A stretch of 64,000 nucleotides of DNA from NCBI RefSeq assembly GCF_000725805.1, contig NZ_JOFT01000018.1, forward strand, positions 62,001 through 126,000. The letters run 5' to 3'. This document shows, one piece after another, positions 50,022-59,444 of this stretch. Every line of letters begins with the position of its first letter. The stretch's first letter is position 1. The position numbers and the translations under genes were made by a program. The DNA is from Streptomyces xanthophaeus (GTDB lineage: Bacteria; Actinomycetota; Actinomycetes; Streptomycetales; Streptomycetaceae). Below the pieces are notes generated by a model, which worked only from the letters and a program-made list of their open reading frames with translations, ran no database searches and had not been told where the DNA came from.

Positions 50022-51359
50022 TCACTCGCCCAGGACGCGCCGCAGGTAGTCGTTGCCGAACAGCCGGTCCGGGTCGAGCCGGTCGCGCAGTGCGGTGAAC
50101 TCGCCGAACCGGGGGTAGACCCGCGCGAAGTACTCCGCGTCCCGGGTGTGCACCTTGCCCCAGTGCGGGCGTCCGCCGTACTCGGTGAAGATCCGCTCGG
50201 CCGCCGTGAAGTACGCCTGGTAGGGCGTGCCCTTGTACATGTGCACCGCGATGTAGGCGGTCTCGCGCCCCGAGGCCGTCGAGAGGGCGATGTCGTCCGC
50301 CGGAGCCGTCCGCACCTCCACCGGGAAGCTGATGCGCAGCCCGGAACGGTCGACCAAGGCCTTCAGCTCCCGCAGCGCCCCGACCACGTGCTCGCGGGGG
50401 AGGGCGTACTCCATCTCCACGAACCGCACCCGGCGCGGACTGGTGAACACCTTGTACGGGATGTCCGTGTAGGTGCGCGCCGACAGGGCGCGGCTCGCGA
50501 TCCGGGCGATCGAGGGGATGGCGGCCGGGACGGCGCGGCCCAGGGAGTTGGCGGCCTGGAAGACCCCGTTGGACAGGAGTTCGTCCTCGATCCAGGCGCT
50601 CACCGCTCCGGGCGGGGCCGCGGGGCCCTGGCTGCGGTTGTTCCGCTTGGTGTTGCAGTTGCCGGTGTGCGGGAACCAGTAGAACTCGAAGTGCTCGTTC
50701 TCCGCAAAGTGCTGGTCGAACTCGGCCGTCACCCGGTCGAAGCCCATCGGCTCCTCACGGGCGGTCAGGAAGAAGACCGGTTCGACGGCGAAGGTGAGCG
50801 AGGTGACGATGCCCAGCGCGCCGATGCCGATGCGGGCCGCCGCGAAGACCTCGGGGTGCTCCTCCTCGGAGCACTTCAACAGCTGTCCGTCGGCCGTGAC
50901 CAGCTCCAGGGCGCGGATCTGGGCGGCTATGGAGGCCGAGTCGCGGCCGGTGCCGTGGGTACCGGTACTGGTGGCGCCGGCCACCGTCTGCTCCATGATG
51001 TCGCCCATGTTGGTGAGCGAGAGGCCTTCCGCGGCCAGGGCCAGGTTCAGGTCCTTGAGCACCGTGCCCGCTGCCACCGTGACGGTGCCCGCGGCCCGGT
51101 CGATCTCCCTGATCCCGGCCAGCGCCTGCGGCCGTACGAGCACGCCGTCGGTCGCCGCGGCCGCGGTGAAGGAGTGGCCGGTGCCGACCGCCTTCACCCG
51201 CAGTCCCTGCTCGGCGGCCCGGCGGACCGCGTCCTGAAGCTCCCCGACCGAGCGCGGGGTGACCGTACGGGCGGGCGTGGCACGGACGTTGCCCGCCCAG
51301 TTACGCCACGCGGTCGGGCCGTCCTTCAATGCCGTCTGCACTTTCGGCGTGTCCGCCAT
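50022..51359 (-). CDS. FAD-linked oxidase of the aldonolactone/alditol oxidase family
   Basis: A 445-residue VAO-type flavoenzyme. The FAD domain shows GTGHSFTAAAATDG, with His available for covalent FAD attachment, AGTVLKDLN, and STGTHGTG. The C-terminal ALO domain has GGRPHWGKVHT and ends RDRLDPDRLFGNDYLRRVLG. Members oxidise sugar lactones or alditols with oxygen. The exact substrate is not clear. Its start overlaps the MFS gene end by 59 nt on the same strand, so the two are probably translationally linked. Confidence 0.87.
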   Translation of the reverse strand: MADTPKVQTALKDGPTAWRNWAGNVRATPARTVTPRSVGELQDAVRRAAEQGLRVKAVGTGHSFTAAAATDGVLVRPQALAGIREIDRAAGTVTVAAGTVLKDLNLALAAEGLSLTNMGDIMEQTVAGATSTGTHGTGRDSASIAAQIRALELVTADGQLLKCSEEEHPEVFAAARIGIGALGIVTSLTFAVEPVFFLTAREEPMGFDRVTAEFDQHFAENEHFEFYWFPHTGNCNTKRNNRSQGPAAPPGAVSAWIEDELLSNGVFQAANSLGRAVPAAIPSIARIASRALSARTYTDIPYKVFTSPRRVRFVEMEYALPREHVVGALRELKALVDRSGLRISFPVEVRTAPADDIALSTASGRETAYIAVHMYKGTPYQAYFTAAERIFTEYGGRPHWGKVHTRDAEYFARVYPRFGEFTALRDRLDPDRLFGNDYLRRVLGE

Positions 51360-52566
51360 CGCTAGAGCGCTCCTCCCCTTGCGCCGGCCTCGTCAGCCGG
51401 CGGAATCCCGCGAACGCCACCGCTGCCGCGGCCGCTCCCGCCGAGAGGGAGACGACGTACCCGTTGCGCGCGCCGGCCGCGTCGATGACCAGGCCGGTCA
51501 CCGAGGAACCGATCGCGACGCCGACGGCGAGGCCGGTGCCGATCCAGGTCATGCCCTCGGTCAGCTTCGCGCGTGGGACGTGCGCCTCGATCAGGGCCAT
51601 CGTGGTGATCATCGTGGGAGCGATGGCGAGGCCCGAGACGAAGAGCGCCACGGCCAGAAACGGAAGGTTCCCGGCCAGTAGGAGGGGGATCATACTCACG
51701 GCCATCGCACATACGCCCAGGAGCCAGCGGAGTTCGGTCCGGCCCTTGAGATGGAGCAGGCCGAAGACGATGCCGGCGAGGCAGGATCCGAGCGCCCAGA
51801 CGGCCAGGACGAAACTGGCGGAAGCCTTGTGTCCCTGCTCCTCGGCGAAGGCCAGCGTCGCCACGTCGATGGATCCGAAGATCGCGCCGGTCGCCACGAA
51901 GGTGCCCGCCAGCACCTGGAGGCCCGGGGAGCGCAGGGCGGAGGTGCGGTCGGTGTGCTCGTCGCGCGGGTGCGGCTCGGGCTCGGTGGCCCGCTGCGCG
52001 GTGAGCAGCCAGACGCCGACGAGCAGGCAGAGCGCGGCGATCAGCGGGCCGGCCTCGGGGAACCAGATGGTGGACAGCCCGATGGCCAGGATCGGGCCGA
52101 AGATGAAGCAGACCTCGTCCAGAACCGATTCGAGGGAGTAGGCGGTGTGCAGTTCGCGCGGGGAGTCCCGGTAGAGGACGGTCCACCGGGCCCGGATCAT
52201 CGAGCCGACGCTGGGCACGCAGCCGGCGACCGCCGCGCAGACGAACAGGGTCCAGTCCGGCAGCCCGTACGCGGCCGCCAGGAGCAGACCGCCGACCGCG
52301 GCCACGGATATCAGGGTCGCGGGCCGCAGGACGCGGCGCTGCCCGTACTGGTCCACCAGGCGGGAGACCTGGGGGCCGATGACCGCGGCGGCCAGGGCGA
52401 GGGTGCCGGTCAGGGCGCTCGCCAGCGCGTAGCGGCCGGTGATCTCGGAGATCATCGTGAGGATGCCGACGCCGACCATGGAGAGGGGCATCCGGCCCAG
52501 GAGGCCCGCGGCGCTGAACGCCTTGGTGCCGGGGGCGGCGAAGATCGCGCGGTAGGGACTGGGCAA
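51301..52566 (-). CDS. MFS transporter
   Basis: A 421-residue major facilitator protein with about twelve membrane helices and two halves joined by the charged loop [16 protein letters not shown] near the middle. The [15 protein letters not shown] loop between helices 2 and 3 fits the family motif A region. It resembles export-type multidrug transporters of streptomycetes but no substrate is evident. It is expressed with the FAD oxidase gene, whose start lies inside its 3' end, and is divergent from the ferrochelatase gene. Confidence 0.85.
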   Translation of the reverse strand: MPSPYRAIFAAPGTKAFSAAGLLGRMPLSMVGVGILTMISEITGRYALASALTGTLALAAAVIGPQVSRLVDQYGQRRVLRPATLISVAAVGGLLLAAAYGLPDWTLFVCAAVAGCVPSVGSMIRARWTVLYRDSPRELHTAYSLESVLDEVCFIFGPILAIGLSTIWFPEAGPLIAALCLLVGVWLLTAQRATEPEPHPRDEHTDRTSALRSPGLQVLAGTFVATGAIFGSIDVATLAFAEEQGHKASASFVLAVWALGSCLAGIVFGLLHLKGRTELRWLLGVCAMAVSMIPLLLAGNLPFLAVALFVSGLAIAPTMITTMALIEAHVPRAKLTEGMTWIGTGLAVGVAIGSSVTGLVIDAAGARNGYVVSLSAGAAAAAVAFAGFRRLTRPAQGEERSSDGGHAESADGIEGRPDRVA

Positions 52567-52737
52567 GGGGTCTCCGAAAGGGACGTCATTGGCCCATACA
52601 GGTTACGACCGAAGACAAGGCGCCCGCACGGGGAAAAACCGGACCTTCGAAGTGAGGACCGCCTTATTTCCGGCACGGGGCCGCGAGGAGGCCGGGCCGG
52701 TTCCCGCCCGAGGACGCCGGGTGGCAGGATTCGATGC

Positions 52738-53895
52738 ATGTCAGACCAGTTCTCCCCGCCGCCCGGTGGGCCCGCCGCCCCTTACGACGCCCTGCTGCTG
52801 CTGTCCTTCGGCGGCCCCGAGGGACCCGACGACGTCGTGCCGTTCCTGGAGAACGTCACGCGCGGCCGCGGCATCCCCCGAGAGCGGCTCAAGGAGGTCG
52901 GCCAGCACTACTTCGGCTTCGGCGGGGTCAGCCCCATCAACGGCCAGAACCGCCGGCTGCTAGACGCGCTGCGCAAGGACTTCGCGGAGCACGGGCTGGA
53001 CCTGCCGGTCTACTGGGGCAACCGGAACTGGGGCCCGTACCTCACCGACGTGATGCGGGAGATGGCCGCCGACGGCCGCCGCCGCATCGCCGTCCTCGCG
53101 ACCAGCGCCTACGCCTCCTACTCGGGCTGCCGGCAGTACCGGGAGAACCTCGCCGACGCGCTGGCCGCACTGATGGACGACGGGGTCGCCGAGCTGCCGC
53201 GGGTGGACAAGCTCCGGCACTACTTCAACCACCCCGGCTTCGTGCAGCCGATGACCGACGGGGTGCTCGCCTCGCTGGAGTCGCTCCCCGCCGAGGTCCG
53301 CTCCGGCGCCCACCTGGTCTTCACCACGCACTCCATCCCCGAGACGGCGGCGGACGCCTCCGGTCCGGCCGAGGAGCACACGCAGGGCGGCGAGGGCGGG
53401 GCGTACGTCAAGCAGCACCTGGACGTCGCCCGGGTGATCGCCGACGCGGTACGGGAGCGGACGGGCACCGAGCTGCCCTGGGAGCTCGTCTACCAGTCGC
53501 GCAGCGGCGCCCCGCACATCCCCTGGCTGGAACCGGACATCTGCGACCACCTGGAGGCCCTGACCGCGGCCGGGGCCCCGGCCGCGGTCATGGTGCCCAT
53601 CGGCTTCGTCTCGGACCACATGGAGGTCCTCTACGACCTCGACACGGAGGCGACCGCGAAGGCGGCCGAGCTGGGCCTGCCGATCGCCCGCTCGGCGACG
53701 GTGGGCGACGACCCCCGGTTCGCCGCGGCGGTCCGGGAGCTGGTGCTGGAGCGGGCCGCGGCCGAGCGGGGCGAGCCCGTGGAGCGGTGCGCCCTGGGCC
53801 TGCTCGGGCCGAGCCACGACCTGTGCGCCGTGGGCTGCTGCCCGGCCCGGGCGCCGCGTCCGGCGGCCGCGGGGGCGGACAGCCCCTACGCCTGA
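52738..53895 (+). CDS. hemH: Ferrochelatase (coproporphyrin-type in actinobacteria)
   Basis: Inserts Fe(II) into a porphyrin. In Gram-positives and actinobacteria the substrate is coproporphyrin III, and the gene is also called cpfC. The 385-residue protein has [20 protein letters not shown]-like [12 protein letters not shown], the His-containing FTTHSIP, and YQSRSGAP. Cysteines in SGCRQY and in ERCALGL ... [10 protein letters not shown] are placed to hold a [2Fe-2S] cluster as in actinobacterial enzymes. The ATG at 52738 was chosen by the [11 protein letters not shown] start, with AGGA upstream. Confidence 0.92.
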   Translation: MSDQFSPPPGGPAAPYDALLLLSFGGPEGPDDVVPFLENVTRGRGIPRERLKEVGQHYFGFGGVSPINGQNRRLLDALRKDFAEHGLDLPVYWGNRNWGPYLTDVMREMAADGRRRIAVLATSAYASYSGCRQYRENLADALAALMDDGVAELPRVDKLRHYFNHPGFVQPMTDGVLASLESLPAEVRSGAHLVFTTHSIPETAADASGPAEEHTQGGEGGAYVKQHLDVARVIADAVRERTGTELPWELVYQSRSGAPHIPWLEPDICDHLEALTAAGAPAAVMVPIGFVSDHMEVLYDLDTEATAKAAELGLPIARSATVGDDPRFAAAVRELVLERAAAERGEPVERCALGLLGPSHDLCAVGCCPARAPRPAAAGADSPYA

Positions 53896-53951
53896 GGCGC
53901 GGCCCGCCGATCGGGCATGATCGACGGGACACCCCCGGAGGAGTGAGACCA

Positions 53952-54755
53952 GTGATCCCTGAAGAGCTGAAGGCCGAACTGCTGGAGGTCGGGCTGGAGG
54001 CGGCCCGGCTGGCCGGGGCCCTGCTGCGCGACGGCCGGCCGGCCGACCTCGCGGTGGCGGCGACCAAGAGCAGCCCGATCGACGTGGTCACCGAGATGGA
54101 CATCGCGGCCGAGAAGCTGATCACCGGCCTCCTCGCGGAGCGGCGGCCCGAGGACGGGCTGCTCGGCGAGGAGGGCTCGGACGCGGCGGGGACGAGCGGG
54201 GTGCGCTGGGTGATCGACCCGCTGGACGGCACCGTGAACTACCTCTACGGCCTGCCGAGCTGGGGCGTGTCCATCGCGGCCGAGTACCGGGGCGAGACGG
54301 TGGTCGGGGTCGTCGAGGCCCCCATGCGCGGGGAGACCTGTCACGCCGTGCTCGGCGGCGGGGCGTGGCGTGGCACCGTACGCCTGGCCTGCCGGGAGGC
54401 CGCCCCCCTGGACCAGGCGCTGATCGGCACCGGCTTCGCCTACGTCCAGACCAGGCGGGCCCACCAGGCCGACGTGGCGCAGCGGATCATCCCGCTGGTA
54501 CGGGACATCCGCCGGGGCGGGTCGGCGGCGCTGGACCTGTGCGACGTGGCGGCCGGGCGGCTGGACGGGTACTACGAGCGCGGGCTGAACCCGTGGGACC
54601 TCGCGGCGGGCGAGCTGATCGCCCGGGAGGCGGGCGCCCTGACCGGCGGCCGCCCGGGGGAGCCGGCCTCGGGGGACCTCGCCCTCGCGGCGAGCCCGGC
54701 GGTCTTCGCCTCCCTCCAGCCGCTGCTGGAGGAGGCCGGGGCCTGGCACGACTGA
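53952..54755 (+). CDS. Inositol monophosphatase family protein
   Basis: A 267-residue magnesium-dependent phosphatase. The metal site motifs are EEGSDAAG region with Glu, VIDPLDGTVNY, and LNPWDLAAGELIAREAG near the C-terminus. Substrates in the family include inositol phosphate, fructose bisphosphate and related phosphates. Here it cannot be specified. The GTG start at 53952 has GGAGGAG about 8 nt upstream. It lies 56 nt after the ferrochelatase gene, so they may be co-transcribed. Confidence 0.87.
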   Translation: MIPEELKAELLEVGLEAARLAGALLRDGRPADLAVAATKSSPIDVVTEMDIAAEKLITGLLAERRPEDGLLGEEGSDAAGTSGVRWVIDPLDGTVNYLYGLPSWGVSIAAEYRGETVVGVVEAPMRGETCHAVLGGGAWRGTVRLACREAAPLDQALIGTGFAYVQTRRAHQADVAQRIIPLVRDIRRGGSAALDLCDVAAGRLDGYYERGLNPWDLAAGELIAREAGALTGGRPGEPASGDLALAASPAVFASLQPLLEEAGAWHD

Positions 54756-54816
54756 CTCCGGGCGGGCCGCCGCACCGTGCCCGACGCCCGGCTCCCGCCG
54801 CCTCGCGCCGGACGTG

Positions 54817-54856
54817 CCGGGACCCCGGCTGCCCGAAGGGGCGGCCGGGGTCCCGG
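54817..54856. terminator. Bidirectional terminator hairpin
   Basis: A 13-bp perfect stem (54817-54829 with 54844-54856; arm CCGGGACCCCGGC) with a 14-nt loop lies between the convergent phosphatase gene and the small coiled-coil gene. Confidence 0.7.
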
Positions 54857-54884
54857 ACGGATGATCAGCGTGCCAGGAGACCGG

Positions 54885-55070
54885 TCAGGAGGCCGGTACC
54901 GAGGCGGGTACGGAGACGGGAACGCCGTGCTCGGCGGCGAGGCGCTGGAGGTCCTCCAGCTCCGCCTGTTCCACTTCCGCGAGGAAGTCGTCGCCCGCCT
55001 CCCGGGCCTGCCTCAGGTCCGACTGCGTGGCCCTGATGCGCTGCAGGAGACCCGCGGTGAATGCGTCCAT
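54885..55070 (-). CDS. Small coiled-coil protein
   Basis: A 61-residue acidic protein: MDAFTAGLLQRIRATQ, then DLRQAREAGDDFLAEVEQAELEDLQRLAAEHG, with a heptad-like pattern and a VPVSVPASVPAS tail. GAGGGGG lies upstream of the ATG at 55070. It is divergent from cutR and small proteins of this type are common in this position in streptomycetes. Function unknown. Confidence 0.7.
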   Translation of the reverse strand: MDAFTAGLLQRIRATQSDLRQAREAGDDFLAEVEQAELEDLQRLAAEHGVPVSVPASVPAS

Positions 55071-55234
55071 GGTGGGTTCGCCCCCTCTTCGTGGGTCGGC
55101 GGCGGCACGTGGCTCCGCCGTCAGGGAGTGGTTGGGGTGTGGTGACGTCCTCCCCGGCACCCTGGGCGCAGAAACCTCGTAGAGCCAGGGAATCCTCACT
55201 TCCGCCCCCTCCGCCCCCTACGAGTGACGCCTTA

Positions 55235-55251
55235 CAGCCGGTTTACGGCTG
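55235..55251. promoter_or_regulatory. Inverted repeat upstream of cutR
   Basis: CAGCCG (55235-55240) and CGGCTG (55246-55251) flank GTTTA in the divergent region, 65 bp before the cutR start. It may be an operator, possibly for CutR autoregulation. No consensus is claimed. Confidence 0.35.
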
Positions 55252-55315
55252 AAACGGGCAGGATGGGCGGCGCACCACACGTCTGCCCTGCTGGGGCTCG
55301 GAGGAAGGAAACGAC

Positions 55316-55969
55316 GTGCGCGTACTCGTCGTCGAGGACGAGCAGCTGCTCGCCGATGCGGTGGCCACCGGACTGCGCCGGGAGGCCATGGCCGTGGACG
55401 TCGTGTACGACGGCGCCGCGGCGCTGGAGCGCGTCGGGGTGAACGACTACGACGTGGTCGTGCTCGACCGTGACCTGCCCCTCGTACACGGTGACGACGT
55501 CTGCCGGAAGATCGTCGAGCTCGGCATGCCCACCCGCGTGCTGATGCTGACCGCGTCCGGTGACGTGAGCGACCGGGTGGAGGGACTGGAGCTCGGGGCC
55601 GACGACTACCTCCCCAAGCCCTTCGCCTTCACCGAGCTGACGGCCCGGGTGCGGGCGCTCGGGCGGCGGACCACCGTCGCCCTGCCGCCCGTGCTGGAGC
55701 GGGCCGGGATCAAGCTGGACCCCAACCGGCGTGAGGTGTTCCGGGAGGGCAGGGAGGTGCAGCTGGCGCCGAAGGAGTTCGCGGTGCTGGAGGTCCTCAT
55801 GCGCAGCGAGGGGACCGTGGTCTCGGCCGAACAGCTGCTGGAGAAGGCCTGGGACGAGAACACCGACCCCTTCACCAACGTCGTGCGGGTGACCGTCATG
55901 ACCCTGCGGCGCAAGCTCGGCGAGCCGCCGGTCATCGTGACCGTGCCCGGCTCCGGTTACCGGATCTGA
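55316..55969 (+). CDS. cutR: Response regulator CutR (OmpR family)
   Basis: A 217-residue regulator. The receiver domain has VVEDEQLLADAV (acidic pair), the phosphoacceptor Asp in VVVLDRDLPL, and LGADDYLPKPFAF with the conserved Lys. The C-terminal winged helix contains APKEFAVLEVLM and NVVRVTVMTLRRKLG. CutR with CutS is a highly conserved streptomycete system linked to envelope or secretion stress. The GTG start at 55316 follows GAAGGAAACG. The kinase gene begins 6 nt after the stop. Confidence 0.93.
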   Translation: MRVLVVEDEQLLADAVATGLRREAMAVDVVYDGAAALERVGVNDYDVVVLDRDLPLVHGDDVCRKIVELGMPTRVLMLTASGDVSDRVEGLELGADDYLPKPFAFTELTARVRALGRRTTVALPPVLERAGIKLDPNRREVFREGREVQLAPKEFAVLEVLMRSEGTVVSAEQLLEKAWDENTDPFTNVVRVTVMTLRRKLGEPPVIVTVPGSGYRI

Positions 55970-55974
55970 CCGGC

Positions 55975-57234
55975 ATGGCCGCGATCCCGGCGCCACCCGC
56001 GGCGCCACCGAAACCGAACTGGGACCCCGGCCAGCCCGAGGGTCCCTTCCCTTGGCTGCGGCCGACGATCCGGATACGCCTCACGCTGCTCTACGGCGGG
56101 ATGTTCCTGATCGCGGGCATCCTGCTGCTCTCGATCATCTACCTGCTGGCGGCCCAGGCGCTGCGCGAGGGCAACGCCCTGCCGTTCACGATCGTGAGCG
56201 GCGGCCCGATCCAGGTCACCAGCACCACCTGTCCCGGGCTCGCCAACGTCAACGGCAACGGCATGCTGACGAGCGAGGCCTTCCAGTCCGCGATCAGCCA
56301 GTGCGCCCTCGACCAGCGCCGGCACGCCCTGGACGACCTGCTCAGCCGGTCGCTGATGGCGCTGCTGGGCCTGAGCATCATCGCCTTCGCCTTCGGCTAC
56401 GCGATGGCCGGCCGGGTGCTGTCCCCGCTGGGCAAGATCACCCGGACCGCCCGCCGGGTGGTCGGCTCCGACCTGACCCGGCGGATCGAGCTGGACGGGC
56501 CGGACGACGAGCTCAAGGAGCTCGCCGACACCTTCGACGAGATGCTCGACCGGCTGGAGCGGGCCTTCACCGCGCAGCAGAGGTTCGTGGCGAACGCCTC
56601 GCACGAGCTGCGGACCCCGCTGGCGATCAACCGGACCCTGCTGGAGGTGCACCTCTCGGATCCCGGAGCACCGGTGGAGCTCCAGCAGCTCGGCAAGACC
56701 CTCCTCGCCACCAACGAGCGCAGCGAGCAGCTGGTCGAGGGCCTGCTGCTGCTGGCCCGCAGCGAGAACCAGATAGTGGAACGCAAGCCCGTGGACCTGG
56801 CCGAGGTCGCCTCGCGCGCCATCGAGCAGGCGCGCGGCGAGGCGGAGACCAAGGGCGTGGAGATCCGCGGCGAGCGGGCCCTGGCCGTGGTGCAGGGCAA
56901 CGGCGTGCTGCTGGAGCGGATCGCGCTGAACCTGGTGCAGAACGCGGTGCGGTACAACGTGCCCGACGGCGGCTGGGTGGAGGTCACCACGGAGGTCCAG
57001 CACGGCCAGGCGGTCCTCCTGGTCTCGAACACGGGTCCCGTTGTTCCCGCGTACGAGGTGGACAACCTCTTCGAGCCCTTCAGGCGGCTGCGTACGGAGC
57101 GCACGGGCAGCGACAAGGGTGTCGGGCTCGGTCTCTCCATCGCGCGCTCCGTGGCGCGCGCACACGGCGGAAGGATCCAGGCGACCCCGCGAGAGGGCGG
57201 TGGCCTCGTGATGCGTGTCACTCTTCCCTTGTGA
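55975..57234 (+). CDS. cutS: Sensor histidine kinase CutS
   Basis: A 419-residue membrane kinase. It has two transmembrane helices (about 38-62 and 130-148) and a short extracytoplasmic loop with two cysteines (TTCPGLAN and SQCALDQ). HAMP and dimerisation segments follow, with the phosphorylated His in NASHELRTPL, and the ATPase domain with NLVQNAVRYN and GVGLGLSI. The extracellular Cys pair suits a sensor of disulphide or folding stress, as described for CutS. It is coupled to cutR with a 6-nt gap. Confidence 0.92.
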   Translation: MAAIPAPPAAPPKPNWDPGQPEGPFPWLRPTIRIRLTLLYGGMFLIAGILLLSIIYLLAAQALREGNALPFTIVSGGPIQVTSTTCPGLANVNGNGMLTSEAFQSAISQCALDQRRHALDDLLSRSLMALLGLSIIAFAFGYAMAGRVLSPLGKITRTARRVVGSDLTRRIELDGPDDELKELADTFDEMLDRLERAFTAQQRFVANASHELRTPLAINRTLLEVHLSDPGAPVELQQLGKTLLATNERSEQLVEGLLLLARSENQIVERKPVDLAEVASRAIEQARGEAETKGVEIRGERALAVVQGNGVLLERIALNLVQNAVRYNVPDGGWVEVTTEVQHGQAVLLVSNTGPVVPAYEVDNLFEPFRRLRTERTGSDKGVGLGLSIARSVARAHGGRIQATPREGGGLVMRVTLPL

Positions 57235-57616
57235 CACCTGCACGCCGTGTTCGCTGGTGGCTGAATCGGTGGTCCATGAAAATACTCGCCCCTGTGTGAT
57301 CGATCACAGTGTCGAGTGTCGGCCCATGTGCGTTCAGTGACCCCGGGACGGCCGGAACGCCCGGGAAGTCCGGGTTTCCGGCCCCCCTGATGGCGGTAAA
57401 TGCACGGGGTGGCGTTTGTGCAAGACGGCCCCCGGACCGTGTACGGTCCCGGTCGTCATCCCAGGCAATCGTTCCTCAGAACGTGCGGCTGGGTGTCGAT
57501 TGAGTAACAGACCTTGATGTGAGGCAAAATCTCCGCCTCAGGTCGGGCACAAGTCCGGCCTCTCGCGCGTTACGTGCGCTGAGACACCGCTAACACCCAG
57601 AGGGGGAGAGCGAACA
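57235..57616. promoter_or_regulatory. Structured leader of the DUF4193 gene
   Basis: This 382-bp gap contains no supported gene. In its last 100 nt three short hairpins are visible: GAGGC/GCCTC around 57527-57543, AGGTCGGGC/GTCCGGCCT around 57540-57565, and GCGC/GTGCGC around 57570-57585, directly before the ribosome binding site AGGGGGAG. They look like a folded 5' leader. No riboswitch class was recognised. Confidence 0.35.
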
Positions 57617-57913
57617 ATGGCAACGGACTACGACACCCCACGCAAGACCGACGACGACGTCGACAGCGACAGCATTGAAGAGCTGAAGGCGCGACGCAAC
57701 GAGAAGTCGTCCTCGTCCGTGGACATGGACGAGTTCGACTCGGCCGAGAGCCTGGAGCTTCCCGGTGCGGACCTCTCCAATGAGGAGCTGGCCGTCCGGG
57801 TCCTGCCCAAGCAGGCCGACGAGTTCACCTGCATGAGCTGCTTCCTGGTGCACCACCGCAGCCAGCTGGCACGCGAGAAGAACGGTCAGCCGATCTGCCG
57901 CGACTGCGACTGA
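57617..57913 (+). CDS. DUF4193 zinc-ribbon protein
   Basis: A 98-residue protein found throughout actinobacteria. The N-terminal half is acidic (DDDVDSDSIEELKARR). The C-terminal half carries two Cys pairs, CMSC and CRDC, which should bind one zinc. Function unknown. It is placed between cutRS and dut as in other streptomycetes. GGGGGAG lies 8 nt before the ATG. Confidence 0.88.
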   Translation: MATDYDTPRKTDDDVDSDSIEELKARRNEKSSSSVDMDEFDSAESLELPGADLSNEELAVRVLPKQADEFTCMSCFLVHHRSQLAREKNGQPICRDCD

Positions 57914-57925
57914 GAGGCGTCGGCC

Positions 57926-58864
57926 GTGGCTGGCTCGACACCCTTCCGGAAGCGCCGCTTCCGGAAATCTGGTGAACAGGCGGAGGCGCAGGTGGCAACC
58001 ACGGGCCCGGAAACGGGTCCTGGAGCCCCCGGCGTACCCGCCGTGCCCTCCGACACCGCCCCGGCGGTGCCGTCGGCCACAGAGGCCGACGAGGGGTCCC
58101 GGCACCGGTCCGGGGCTCGTCGGCTCCAAGCCGTCAAGAACGGTGTACGCAAGGGCGGCGAAGGTGCCAGGGCCGCCGCCCTGTACATCGCCGACCGGTT
58201 GATCGAGAACGCACCCCGCGTTCCGGTTCGGGACCTCGCGACCCTGCGCGCGCAGTTCCCGGGCCTCGCTCCCGATCAGCTTGCCGACAAGCTGATCGCG
58301 GGCGCCGCCAATGCCACGTCCACCGTCGGCGCGGGCATCGGCGCGGCGGCCATGCTGCCCGTTCCGCCCGCCATGCCGGCGGAGCTGGCCGCGGAGATCA
58401 CCGGCGTCGCCGCCATCGAACTCAAACTCATCGCCGAACTCCACGAGGTGTACGGGCTGCGACCGCCCGGCGGCCTCAAGGAGCGCAGCCTCGCCTACCT
58501 GACCGCCTGGACGGAGGAGCGCGGGGTCGACCTGACCAAGCCCACGACGCTGAACGCGGCGCTCGGCGGTCAGATGAAGCGCGAACTGCGCCAGCAGATC
58601 ATGAAGCGGATGTTCCGCAACCTGCCGAACCTCATGCCCTTCATGATCGGAGCGGCCGTCGGCGCCGTCATGAACCGCCGCGACACCCGCAAACTCGCCG
58701 AGAAGGTGCGGGAGGACCTGCGGAGCCGGTCCGTGGCCTGGGACGCACTGGGCGCCCTGCCGCCCCTGGAGCAGCCCTCCAAGCCCCTTCCCGAGGCCAC
58801 CAGGGCCGCCATCGAGGGACGCGGGACCGGCGTGCTCGGCCGGTGGCCGCACAAGGACGGCTGA
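57926..58864 (+). CDS. Conserved hypothetical protein with EcsC-like helical core
   Basis: A 312-residue protein with a basic, low-complexity N-terminus (FRKRRFRK) and a mostly helical body. The segment ELAAEITGVAAIELKLIAELHEVYG, then LPNLMPFMIGAAVGAVMNRRDTRKL, resembles the EcsC/DUF697-type hydrophobic core. It may associate with the membrane. Function is unknown. The GTG start at 57926 follows GAGAGG, 12 nt after the DUF4193 stop, so the two are probably co-transcribed. Confidence 0.75.
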   Translation: MAGSTPFRKRRFRKSGEQAEAQVATTGPETGPGAPGVPAVPSDTAPAVPSATEADEGSRHRSGARRLQAVKNGVRKGGEGARAAALYIADRLIENAPRVPVRDLATLRAQFPGLAPDQLADKLIAGAANATSTVGAGIGAAAMLPVPPAMPAELAAEITGVAAIELKLIAELHEVYGLRPPGGLKERSLAYLTAWTEERGVDLTKPTTLNAALGGQMKRELRQQIMKRMFRNLPNLMPFMIGAAVGAVMNRRDTRKLAEKVREDLRSRSVAWDALGALPPLEQPSKPLPEATRAAIEGRGTGVLGRWPHKDG

Positions 58865-58898
58865 GGAGCCGCCCCCGTCCGTGCCGGGACGCAGCCGG

Positions 58899-58932
58899 CT
58901 CTCAGGCGGCCGGGCCTCTCAGGCGGCCGGGC
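58899..58932. repeat. 17-bp tandem duplication at the DUF3093 stop
   Basis: The unit CTCTCAGGCGGCCGGGC occurs at 58899-58915 and again at 58916-58932. The second copy contains the stop codon of the leftward DUF3093 gene. Confidence 0.75.
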
Positions 58933-59386
58933 CGGCCTTCGCCGCGAGCAGCGCCGCCCGCAGGGCCTCGGGCTCGCGGGTCGACACGTAGACGTACGGG
59001 GTCGGGTCGGCCGGGTCGGTCACCTCGACGCGCACCGCCGTCGGCACGTAGCTGCGCATGAGCATGAAGGCGCGCGTGTCCGCCTTGTAGGTGCGCCAGG
59101 CGCGCGACTCCTCCGCGTCCAGGACCTCCGGCTCGCCCAGGGCAGCCACCGGGATCCGCGCGTCCCCGGCCGCCAGCGCGCCGTTCACCACGCGCACGCG
59201 CGCGGACCCGTACGAACTCACCAGCAGCCCGGCCAGCGCCGTACCCCCGACCAGCCCGGCCAGCAGCGGCAGCGTGCCCAGCGGCAGCAGCATCAGCGCG
59301 CACGCGAGGCCGGTCAGTACGGCGATGCCCCACCAGGAGCGGGGGGCGGTCAGGCGTTCGTCGTGGTGCGCGGGGGAGAGCTGCAT
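58919..59386 (-). CDS. DUF3093 membrane protein
   Basis: A 155-residue protein with two N-terminal transmembrane helices (about 18-60: WWGIAVLTGLACALMLLP and LLAGLVGGTALAGLLV) and a C-terminal soluble PH-like half with YVYVSTREPEALRAAL. It is the actinobacterial DUF3093 family, of unknown function. The start at 59386 is based on the MQLSPAHHDERL family-like N-terminus. A 17-bp tandem duplication covers its stop codon. It is divergent from the thioesterase gene with a 58-bp gap. Confidence 0.78.
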   Translation of the reverse strand: MQLSPAHHDERLTAPRSWWGIAVLTGLACALMLLPLGTLPLLAGLVGGTALAGLLVSSYGSARVRVVNGALAAGDARIPVAALGEPEVLDAEESRAWRTYKADTRAFMLMRSYVPTAVRVEVTDPADPTPYVYVSTREPEALRAALLAAKAGPAA

Positions 59387-59444
59387 GCCGCCAAGCCTGC
59401 CACGAGGCGACCGGCGGGTAGCCGCGCGGGTAAGGTCTGCGGCT

